51,143 nucleotides of DNA from a virus: IMG/VR virus record IMGVR_UViG_3300046660_000285, positions 1-51,143 of that record; one strand, 5' to 3'. The notes under the pieces were generated by a model. That model worked only from the letters and a program-made list of their open reading frames with translations. It was not told the DNA's origin and ran no database searches. Shown one piece after another: positions 13,502 through 20,474 of the stretch (the stretch's first letter is position 1; each line of letters opens with the position of its first letter). The translations under genes were made by a program, and so were the position numbers.

Positions 13502-14868
13502 CCGTCACCCTACGCCCCTATCAGGAAACCATCGTCGCTGACTGCCGCACCGCGTTCCGTGAAGGCGAGCGCAAGGTCGTGGTCCAACTCGCCACCGGCG
13601 GTGGCAAAACCGTCCTCGGCAGCTTCATGGTCAACGGCTCGCAGCTGCGCGGCAAGGTGTGCTGGTGGCTGGTGCACCGCCGCGAGCTTATCCGCCAGGC
13701 TTCCAAAACCTTCTACGACATGGGCATCCCGCACGGGATCATTGCCGGCGGGCACGCGTCCGACCCGAACGCGCTGGTCCAGGTCGCCAGCATCCAGACG
13801 ATCGCGCGTCGCCTCGACCATCTTCCGCCGCCCGACATGATCGTGTTCGACGAGACGCATCACATCGGCGCCGCGCAATGGTCCGAGATTTTTGCCCGCT
13901 TCCCGAACGCATACGTCCTTGGCCTGACCGCGACCCCTTGGCGCCTCGATGGGCGTGGCCTTGGTGGCTGGTATGGCCGCATGGTCCAAGGCCCGACCGT
14001 CGGCGACCTCATCGAGTCCGGATCGCTGTCGAATTACCGGCTGTTCGCGCCGTCACAGCCTGACCTGTCCGGCGTCGAGACGCAGGCGGGCGATTATAAG
14101 CAGCGCTCACTCGCCTCCGTCATGGACAAGCCATCGATCACCGGCGACGCGGTCCAGCATTATTCCCGGTTCTGCCCGGGCAAGCGCGCCGTCGCTTTCG
14201 GCGTATCGATCGAGCACAGTCAGCACATCGCCACGCAATTCAATGCGTCTGGCATCCCCGCCGAGCATGTCGATGGCCAGATGGATCATGGCAACCGCGA
14301 TGCCGCCGTCGCCCGCTTCGTTGCTGGCGAAACGCTGATCCTCTGCAATGCCGACCTGTTCGGCGAAGGGTTCGACGTTCCCGCGATCGAGGCCGCGATC
14401 CTGTTACGCCCCACCCAATCCCTTTCGCTCTACCTGCAACAGGTCGGGCGCGCGCTTCGTCCGTCACCTGGCAAAGATCGCGCGGTCATCCTCGACCATG
14501 CCGGCAACAGCCTGCGCCACGGCTTGCCCGATGACGAGCGCGAATGGACGCTTGAGGATCGTGAGAAGAAGCGCCGCGGTGAGAAATCGGAATCGCCCGT
14601 CCGGCAGTGTCTGAAATGCTTCCGCGTCTACCGGCCGTCGAAGGAATGCCCGGGGTGCGGCACCCCGGCACCGGTTCAGGCCCGCGAGGTCGAACAGGTC
14701 GAGGGGGCGCTTGTCGAGGTTGATGCTTCGGCAGCGAAACGCGCCCGCTGGCTCGAGGAACGGGACTGCCACACGCTCGACGACTGGCAGCGGCTCGCCG
14801 TCGCGCGTGGGTACAAAGCCGGCTGGGCAATGGTCCGGTATCAGGCCCGGCAACGGAGGGCCGCATGA
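13498..14868 (+). CDS. SF2 DEAD/DEAH-box helicase
   Basis: 456 aa from GTG 13498. LRPYQ (Q-motif region), Walker A ATGGGKT near residue 35, Walker B/DEAH VFDETHHIG near 118, motif III LTATPWR, and motif VI QVGRALRP near 320. The C-terminus has a zinc ribbon (CLKCFRVYRPSKECPGCG). Type III-restriction-like SF2 helicases of this size are common in phage replication regions and may unwind DNA for replication or recombination. Confidence 0.93.
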   Translation: MTVTLRPYQETIVADCRTAFREGERKVVVQLATGGGKTVLGSFMVNGSQLRGKVCWWLVHRRELIRQASKTFYDMGIPHGIIAGGHASDPNALVQVASIQTIARRLDHLPPPDMIVFDETHHIGAAQWSEIFARFPNAYVLGLTATPWRLDGRGLGGWYGRMVQGPTVGDLIESGSLSNYRLFAPSQPDLSGVETQAGDYKQRSLASVMDKPSITGDAVQHYSRFCPGKRAVAFGVSIEHSQHIATQFNASGIPAEHVDGQMDHGNRDAAVARFVAGETLILCNADLFGEGFDVPAIEAAILLRPTQSLSLYLQQVGRALRPSPGKDRAVILDHAGNSLRHGLPDDEREWTLEDREKKRRGEKSESPVRQCLKCFRVYRPSKECPGCGTPAPVQAREVEQVEGALVEVDASAAKRARWLEERDCHTLDDWQRLAVARGYKAGWAMVRYQARQRRAA

Positions 14869-15011
14869 GGCGACCCGACGTCCGCACCCAGCCCGCCAAG
14901 GCTTGGAAACCCGCGACCTGTGCCGACTGCGGCGTTCATCATCCTGCGTTCAGCCGCAACGGTATCGCCGGACCCTGGCGCTGCTCACCTTGCGATCGGA
15001 AAGCGGCATGA
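14865..15011 (+). CDS. 48-aa zinc-finger microprotein
   Basis: 48 aa, MRRPDVRTQPAKAW, then CADCGVHH and WRCSPCD, a four-Cys zinc site. ATG 14865 overlaps the helicase TGA and its own stop overlaps the VRR-NUC ATG at 15008 (ATGA), so both ends are coupled. Likely structural or nucleic-acid binding. Confidence 0.75.
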   Translation: MRRPDVRTQPAKAWKPATCADCGVHHPAFSRNGIAGPWRCSPCDRKAA

Positions 15012-15319
15012 CCCACGGCGACCTCGTCCGCGACATCCTCGTCACCGTCAGCCCGCTCGGCATGGCGTGGAGCAACAATACAGGGGTGCTGCGCGATAAG
15101 ACCGATCGTCCCGTTCGCTACGGCCTACCCGGCAGCTCGGATGTCATCGCGATCATCAAGGGCCGCTTCGTGGGCATCGAGGCCAAGGTCGGCAAGGATC
15201 GCCAGCGCGAGAATCAGGCCAACTTCGCGGCAGCCGTTCGCGCGGCCGGCGGCGTCTACATCCTCGCCCGATCGGTCGACGACGTGCGCAACACCCTCAA
15301 GCTTGAAGGTCTCGCATGA
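15008..15319 (+). CDS. VRR-NUC domain nuclease
   Basis: 103 aa, the size of a stand-alone VRR-NUC. The PD-(D/E)xK core is seen as GSSDVIAIIKGRFVGIEAKVGKDRQRENQ, followed by FAAAVRAAGGVYILARSV. Stand-alone phage members act as structure-specific (Holliday-junction type) nucleases. It is flanked by helicase and VapE genes. Confidence 0.92.
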   Translation: MTHGDLVRDILVTVSPLGMAWSNNTGVLRDKTDRPVRYGLPGSSDVIAIIKGRFVGIEAKVGKDRQRENQANFAAAVRAAGGVYILARSVDDVRNTLKLEGLA

Positions 15320-15978
15320 TCGACCTTAAGCCTGTCGCCGACAGCTATCGCGCACTTGTCGCGGGCATCGACGCGCATCTCGATGACCATAGTCCGGGAG
15401 CAATCTGGCGCCGGGCAGAGCGCGCTACCCGCGCCAATCTTCCGAAGGCGAGGCGCTGGAAAGCCCGCGCGATAAATCTCAATCCGGAGCCGCTTCATAA
15501 TGCGATCGCCCTATCCGGATTTGCCCCCATCATGTGGGAGGATCGCTGGCATCTCGGCGTTGCCTTGCCGCAACCGCGGCCGCTCGGCGACCTTCTCGAC
15601 AGGGTCGATGAAGTTGTGCTGATCGATCCTGAAACGAACACGGCGCACGTCATGGGCGACGATCGCGCCGCCCATGTATCCCCGCGCCTGCATCGCGAAC
15701 ACATTGCGGTGACTACTGACCCCAAAGCCTGGGCACGGGAAATCGCGCTGCACCGCTTGGAATGGTGGCATCTGCGCGCCGATCGCCGCCGCAACCTTCA
15801 AGCCGAGCCGACCTGGACAGGCGATATTCCTACTGGGCTTATTCTCGGAGACCCGAAGAAAGTCCGTTGGGCTGATTTCGATGCCAAGGTGATTGCCGTA
15901 CCCGTCGATATGCAGCGCGTCGTCAATCGCGCCGTGCTCGCCCAGGCACGCCTCCCCCGTGTCGAGGGCCGCGCATGA
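15316..15978 (+). CDS. Replication-region protein of unknown function
   Basis: 220 aa. No clear motif; contains WEDRWHLGVALPQPRPLGDLLDRVDEVVLID-type text and a basic helical N-terminus. Coupled by ATGA to VRR-NUC before and VapE after. Position suggests a replication accessory or primase-like partner of the ATPase, but no primase residues can be pointed to. Confidence 0.7.
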   Translation: MIDLKPVADSYRALVAGIDAHLDDHSPGAIWRRAERATRANLPKARRWKARAINLNPEPLHNAIALSGFAPIMWEDRWHLGVALPQPRPLGDLLDRVDEVVLIDPETNTAHVMGDDRAAHVSPRLHREHIAVTTDPKAWAREIALHRLEWWHLRADRRRNLQAEPTWTGDIPTGLILGDPKKVRWADFDAKVIAVPVDMQRVVNRAVLAQARLPRVEGRA

Positions 15979-17189
15979 TGGCCGAACTCTATGAACTGAA
16001 CGCGTGGAAGCAACAGCTTCAGATGGGCGATCGTGGCCCAAAGCGGAACCTCACCAATCTCATTCTGCATCTCCGCAACCTCGACGGCCTCGGCAAGGCG
16101 CTGCGCTTCAACGAATTGACGCAGCAGACAGAATGGAACGGCCGGTCGATCGAGGATCCGGACTATATCGACATCCGGCTGCTCATCGAGCGTGTCGGAT
16201 TCCAACCCACCGACCGTGACGTGCGGCCGGCCGTCGATCGCGTCGCCCGCGAGAACCGCTTCAACCCGGTGGTCGAATATCTCACGACCCTGAACTGGGA
16301 TGGCACGCCGCGCCTGGATCGCTGGATGCACAAGCTGCTCGGCGCGCCGGACACGCCGTTCGTTCGTACCATTTCGGCCAAGGTGCTGATCAGTGCCGTC
16401 GCCCGCGCGCTCGAGCCCGGTTGCCAGGTCGATACCGTTCTCGTGCTCGAGGGCGAACAGGGCATCCGCAAATCGTCGGCGATCGCCGCGATGTTCGGCC
16501 GCGACTACACCCGGGAATCGGTCAGCCTGTTCGACAGTCACCAGCGCATGGTCATGAACATGATGGGCGCCTGGGTCATCGAGCTCGCTGAGTTCGTAGC
16601 CATCGCCCGCAGCCATCACAACGGCGTGAAGGGCCTGATCTCGATGCGCCACGACACCGTGGTGCTGCCCTACGCGAAGTCGTCCGTCACGCTGCCGCGG
16701 CGATGCATCATGATCGCGTCGGTCAATCCCGAAGGCGACGGCTACCTGACCGACAACACCGGCAACCGCCGATATTGGCCGGTCCAGGTCACCAAGGTTG
16801 ATCTCGACGGGATCAACGCCCGTCGTGACCAGATTTGGGCTGAGGCTCTCCACCGCTACCGCGAAGGCGAGCGTTGGTGGCTCGAGGGCGACGAGAACAA
16901 TGTCGCCGGCGCCGAACAGGATGACCGCGGCGAAACGGAAGCCTGGACCGAGCCGCTCGGCAAGAAGATCGACGAGGAATCGGCCCGACGCGGCGTCGCG
17001 ATCACCTGGATCACCAACGACGAGGCGATGACGCTGCTCGGCATCCCGCATGAGCGCAAGGACAAGAAGGCTCAAATGCGCATCGGTAACGCGCTCAAGG
17101 AGCTGGGTTTCACCCGTGACAAGCAGCGTCCCGACGCGCTCCCCGGCGAACGAAAAGGCAAACCAAAATCAGGGTGGAAGCGACAATGA
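15975..17189 (+). CDS. VapE-type (virulence-associated E) P-loop ATPase
   Basis: 404 aa (ATG 15978 is an alternative). Residues about 100-330 match the VapE domain: Walker A GEQGIRKSS near 159, then VSLFDSHQRMVMNMMGAWVIELAEF and a SVNPEGDGYLTDNTGNRRYWPV-type segment. The family groups with SF3/D5-like helicase ATPases and probably serves as the phage or satellite replication helicase. Last gene of the coupled early block before a 229-bp gene-free stretch. Confidence 0.92.
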   Translation: MMAELYELNAWKQQLQMGDRGPKRNLTNLILHLRNLDGLGKALRFNELTQQTEWNGRSIEDPDYIDIRLLIERVGFQPTDRDVRPAVDRVARENRFNPVVEYLTTLNWDGTPRLDRWMHKLLGAPDTPFVRTISAKVLISAVARALEPGCQVDTVLVLEGEQGIRKSSAIAAMFGRDYTRESVSLFDSHQRMVMNMMGAWVIELAEFVAIARSHHNGVKGLISMRHDTVVLPYAKSSVTLPRRCIMIASVNPEGDGYLTDNTGNRRYWPVQVTKVDLDGINARRDQIWAEALHRYREGERWWLEGDENNVAGAEQDDRGETEAWTEPLGKKIDEESARRGVAITWITNDEAMTLLGIPHERKDKKAQMRIGNALKELGFTRDKQRPDALPGERKGKPKSGWKRQ

Positions 17190-17418
17190 TCTGTTCCCGA
17201 CCAACCGCAATTGACGCCGTGTTCCCACCTCAAGGTGGGAACAGCCGCGACCTTTTGCGTTCCCACTGTTCCGTTACCACCGCGTTCCTGCCCCGATTTC
17301 GTGGTGCGAACAGAGGTGGGAACGCGCGGATTTCTGCGGCTTTCAGCCCTTTTGTTCTCACCTTTAGCTCTAAAGGAAAAGAAATAGGGAGAAGGCAAAG
17401 CTATAGGGTTTCGCGCGT
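17190..17418. other. Gene-free stretch between early and packaging blocks, rich in GTTCCCAC/GTGGGAAC repeats
   Basis: No convincing gene. A perfect hairpin of 10-bp arms (GTTCCCACCT and AGGTGGGAAC, 2-nt loop) occupies 17221-17242. A second GTTCCCACTGTT at 17259-17270 faces an AGGTGGGAAC at 17314-17323. The spaced GGGAAC words may be protein-binding sites, an origin element, an RNA structure, or the remnant of a VPT/WEQ repeat-coding linker of the preceding ATPase gene. Confidence 0.6.
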
Positions 17419-18021
17419 GTGTCAGAACAGGGGAACGCGGGAACACTGCCCCCTCTCGATGCAGCAGGCCCGCCCATGAACGCCCTCACCCCTCCCGGCC
17501 AATTCGCCCTCGCCCTCCCCCACACCGAGACCTTCGATGACTGGTCCAGTCTCGGTCGTCGCCTCTGTGCCAGCTCCCGCGTCATCAACTGGCTGATCGG
17601 AGACTGGCTGATCGAGGGATCGGAGCGGTTCGGGGATAAGGCCCGCGATGAAGCCAACGCGATCTTCCGGTCAGACGTCGATAGGTTCGCGCCGATCGTC
17701 GACACCTGCCGGCGCTTTCCCGAGACAAAGCGTCACCAGGCGCTGACGTTCGGGCATCATCTCGCGGTCATGGCGATCGCGGACGACGACCAGGCGGAAC
17801 AACTGCTGTCCAAGGCGGAGACCGAGCGGCTCACAACCGCGGCCCTCAAGGCTGAGGTGAAGGTCATCCGGTCGCAGGATCGGTTGCCGCTGGTCGATGA
17901 TGATCCCGTCGACACAGCCATGCGGCGCATCGTCCAGGCCTGGAACCTCGCCGGTCGTCAGGCTCGCGAGGAATTCATCGAACTGGCGAAGGAATCTCAC
18001 ATGGGCGTGATCGAGCTATGA
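17419..18021 (+). CDS. Conserved phage protein of the replication/packaging junction
   Basis: 200 aa from GTG 17419 (ATG 17476, beginning MNALTPPGQF, is also possible). Conserved-looking: VINWLIGDWLIEGSERFGDKA, then RRFPETKRHQALTFGHHLAVMAI and a helix (EQLLSKAETERLTTAALKAEV). I recognise similar proteins from actinobacterial and proteobacterial phages without a firm function; the layout recalls ParB/DNA-binding helical proteins. Its stop overlaps the next ATG. Confidence 0.72.
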   Translation: MSEQGNAGTLPPLDAAGPPMNALTPPGQFALALPHTETFDDWSSLGRRLCASSRVINWLIGDWLIEGSERFGDKARDEANAIFRSDVDRFAPIVDTCRRFPETKRHQALTFGHHLAVMAIADDDQAEQLLSKAETERLTTAALKAEVKVIRSQDRLPLVDDDPVDTAMRRIVQAWNLAGRQAREEFIELAKESHMGVIEL

Positions 18022-18204
18022 GTGCTCGCCAACTAACCGGGGCCACCATGGTCGCACTATTTGCCGGCGGCCTATTGGCGATCATGGCCTCTGCCGTGGG
18101 CATCGTCATGGCGATCGCCATTGTTGCCGGCTCACTGGCCGCCACCGCATTTCTAATCGTCGCCATAAATCTTCTGATCGAATGAGGGAGTGATCGAGCT
18201 ATGA
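18007..18204. repeat. 15-bp direct repeats bracketing a small membrane gene
   Basis: The 15-mer GTGATCGAGCTATGA occurs exactly at 18007-18021 and 18190-18204. Each copy contains an ATG start (18018, 18201). Removing the segment between them would join the stop of the 200-aa gene directly to the ATG at 18201 as ATGA, so the repeat looks like the scar of a cassette insertion at a stop/start junction. Confidence 0.8.
18018..18185 (+). CDS. 55-aa small membrane protein
   Basis: 55 aa, MSARQLTGATMVALFAGG then LLAIMASAVGIVMAIAIVAG and AATAFLIVAINLLIE: nearly all hydrophobic, probably two membrane segments. ATG 18018 overlaps the previous TGA. Flanked by the 15-bp repeat described above. Function unknown; position before terminase does not suggest a holin. 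Confidence 0.65.
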   Translation: MSARQLTGATMVALFAGGLLAIMASAVGIVMAIAIVAGSLAATAFLIVAINLLIE

Positions 18205-18404
18205 ACGGGGCTGCAATCCTAGACACCGACCCGGGCGAGATCCGGGCGTTGTTCCTCAAGGGTGGGCATAGGGCACTGGAACGCTGCTATGGGCGCTCGA
18301 ACGATGTGACGCGGCAGCTGATCGCCAAGGCTGGCGGGGCTGCGTTGTTGGCGGAGCGGCGGTTGGTTCAGCGTTGTGGACGTCGGGCTGGGGGGCGGAC
18401 GTGA
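18201..18404 (+). CDS. Small protein preceding terminase
   Basis: 67 aa, MNGAAILDTDPGEIRALFLKG, with basic C-terminus. SD-like GGAGTG lies upstream and its TGA overlaps the terminase small-subunit GTG (GTGA). No family recognised. Confidence 0.6.
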   Translation: MNGAAILDTDPGEIRALFLKGGHRALERCYGRSNDVTRQLIAKAGGAALLAERRLVQRCGRRAGGRT

Positions 18405-19021
18405 CCCCGAAGCAGCAGCGGTTCGTGGAAGAGTATCTGATCGACCTGAATGGTGCCCGTGCTTACCGTGCGGCTGGCTATGCGGGCGATGACAACGTCT
18501 GCGCCGTCGAAGCCCATAGGCTCCTAAGCAATCCTAATGTGGCCGCGGCCGTCGCTGAGGCCCAGTCAAAGCGGTCAGCCCGCACTGAAATTACGGCCGA
18601 TCTGGTACTAAAAGAGCTGGCCAAGATCGGGTTCGCTGACATGCGGAAACTGCTCAAGTGGACCGGCAACCTGCCCCGCATGGACATCGAGCGGGCGGAG
18701 GAAACCGGCGAGGTCGAGATCAGCGCGGCGAATTTCGTCCGCCTGTTCGACAGCGACGAGCTCGACGACGATATCGTCGGGGCGATATCGGAAATCAGCC
18801 AGACCAAGGACGGAGCGCTCAAGGTCAAGCTGCACGACAAGCAGGCCGCGCTCGTCAACATCGGCAAGCACCTGGGCATGTTCACCACCAAGATCGAACA
18901 CAGCGGCGCCGTCGACATAAACCACAAGGTCCAGGAAGATGCAGATGCTTTCACCCGCTCAATTGCTGGCATCGCTGCCAGAGTCGGAGCGGGAAGCGGA
19001 ACTGGCGAAACTCAGCATTGA
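18401..19021 (+). CDS. terS: Terminase small subunit
   Basis: 206 aa from GTG 18401. VTPKQQRFVEEYLIDLNGARAYRAAGY is the classic HTH start of Terminase_2-type small subunits. It recognises phage DNA and starts packaging with the large subunit. GTG 18401 is preferred over 18374 because of the GTGA overlap with the previous stop. The 3' end overlaps the large subunit by about 77 nt. Confidence 0.93.
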   Translation: MTPKQQRFVEEYLIDLNGARAYRAAGYAGDDNVCAVEAHRLLSNPNVAAAVAEAQSKRSARTEITADLVLKELAKIGFADMRKLLKWTGNLPRMDIERAEETGEVEISAANFVRLFDSDELDDDIVGAISEISQTKDGALKVKLHDKQAALVNIGKHLGMFTTKIEHSGAVDINHKVQEDADAFTRSIAGIAARVGAGSGTGETQH

Positions 19022-20234
19022 GACACGGGCTGCGCTTCGTTTCCATTGGCCGTTCTGGGCGCGTCCCAACCAACTTGCGCCCGACGGTGATTGGAGGACA
19101 TGGTTGGCGCTCGCGGGGCGTGGCTTCGGCAAGACAGAGGCCGGCGCGCAATGGATCCGGCAGCGGGTCAAGGATGGTGCACGCAGCATCGCGCTGGTGG
19201 CCGAGACGCAAAAGGACCTCGAGGAGGTCATGGTCTCTCGGCTGCTCACGATCAGCCCGCCCGACGAAGCACCACGGGTTCGATATAAGCCCGTCCGCCT
19301 GACCTGGCCAAACGGGGCGACCGCGTTCGGGTACAACGGCACCGAGCCGGACCAGCTTCGCGGGCCGGAGTTCGACACCGCGTGGATCGATGAGCTGGCG
19401 AAATACCGCTATGCCCGCGAGACATGGGACATGCTGCAATTCACGATGCGCAGCGGTGACGACCCACGCGTATTCGTGACGACAACGCCGCGGCCGATTC
19501 CAGTTCTCAAGGACATCATCGCCGACGAAGGGACGATCATCACCAAGGGCTCGACGATGGACAACGCGGCAAACCTGGCGCCGTCGTTCATGAAGGCGAT
19601 CGTCGCGCGATATGCCGGCACCCGACTTGGTCGCCAGGAATTGAACGCCGAATTGCTCGACGACGTGCCGGGAGCGCTGTGGACCCGCGATATGCTCGAC
19701 GCCAACCGGATCAAGGAAGCACCGGAGCTGCAGCGCGTCGTTGTCGCGGTCGATCCGTCCGGCACCAAGGGCAACGGCGCCGGCGACGACATTGGCATTG
19801 TTGCCGCGGGGCTGGGAATCGACGGGCGTGGCTACGTCCTCGGCGACTGGACATGCCAGCTATCGCCCGAAGGCTGGGGCAGGCGAGTTGTCGAGTGCGC
19901 CGCATTCTTCGGCGCGGACAGGATCGTCGGCGAGCGCAATTTCGGCGGCGCGATGGTCGAACACGTCATTCGCACCGTCGACAAGAACGCGAGCTACAAG
20001 GAGGTCGTTGCCAGCCGCGGCAAGGTAGCACGCGCCGAGCCAATCGCCGCGTTGGACGAACAGGGTCGGATTTCGCACGTCGGAAGCTTTCCGGACATGG
20101 AAGATCAGATGTGTTCGATCACCGCGTCAGGCTACATCGGCGAAGGATCACCCGACCGCGCCGACGCCCGAGTTTGGGCGCTGACCGAGTTGATGCTCGG
20201 CGGCACCTACGCACCGGATTATGGGGCGCTCTGA
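18945..20234 (+). CDS. terL: Terminase large subunit
   Basis: 429 aa from ATG 18945, with AGGAAG seven to eight bases upstream (ATG 18939 is too close to it). Walker A GRGFGKTEAG near residue 57, Walker B TAWIDEL near 147, and the nuclease domain starting VVVAVDPSGTKG near 266 with DDIGIV. It drives DNA translocation and cutting at the portal. Packaging mode cannot be read from the sequence. Confidence 0.95.
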   Translation: MLSPAQLLASLPESEREAELAKLSIETRAALRFHWPFWARPNQLAPDGDWRTWLALAGRGFGKTEAGAQWIRQRVKDGARSIALVAETQKDLEEVMVSRLLTISPPDEAPRVRYKPVRLTWPNGATAFGYNGTEPDQLRGPEFDTAWIDELAKYRYARETWDMLQFTMRSGDDPRVFVTTTPRPIPVLKDIIADEGTIITKGSTMDNAANLAPSFMKAIVARYAGTRLGRQELNAELLDDVPGALWTRDMLDANRIKEAPELQRVVVAVDPSGTKGNGAGDDIGIVAAGLGIDGRGYVLGDWTCQLSPEGWGRRVVECAAFFGADRIVGERNFGGAMVEHVIRTVDKNASYKEVVASRGKVARAEPIAALDEQGRISHVGSFPDMEDQMCSITASGYIGEGSPDRADARVWALTELMLGGTYAPDYGAL

Positions 20235-20238
20235 TCGG

Positions 20239-20379
20239 TCACCCCTTTTTCACCTCTTGCAACTCCAACATCTTCGCCATGATCTCCGCGATCGTGGTCA
20301 AAGCATCTGCCGATCGCCGCGATTGGTCGCGGATTTGTTGGAGGTGTCCCATAATGGTGATCGCCGTATTGTCCTGCAT
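20239..20379 (-). CDS. 46-aa antisense-strand microprotein between terminase and portal
   Basis: 46 aa, MQDNTAITIMGHLQQIRDQS, continuing as one amphipathic helix to MLELQEVKKG. A perfect GGAGG lies six bases before ATG 20379 on the minus strand. It faces the late genes and its stop lies just after the terminase stop. No homolog recognised. The strong ribosome site and clean helix argue for a real gene. Confidence 0.65.
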   Translation of the reverse strand: MQDNTAITIMGHLQQIRDQSRRSADALTTIAEIMAKMLELQEVKKG

Positions 20380-20433
20380 CGCGTCCTCCAGTGTGTTTGG
20401 GCACCTGCATATCGCAACCGGTTCGCCGAACTA

Positions 20434-20466
20434 GCCGTAATCGTGTCCAACCTGGGTGGACATACC
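20434..20466 (+). promoter_or_regulatory. Late-unit motif, copy 1 (before portal)
   Basis: AGCCGTAATC with GCCGTAAT at 20434-20441, second box CATACC at 20461-20466. The portal ATG lies 41 bp after the G of the first box. One of six intergenic copies. Confidence 0.65.
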
Positions 20467-20474
20467 TCCCCGCC

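Noticed and set aside
15798-17075. 425-codon leftward frame opposite the VapE gene
   Set aside because: Shadow frame; the + strand has the P-loop and family motifs.
17427-17446. Three GAAC words near 17427 as LexA boxes
   Set aside because: Spacing is four bases, not seven.
18588-18602. Minus-strand GCCGTAAT
   Set aside because: Lies inside the terminase small-subunit gene with no unit boundary near; likely chance.
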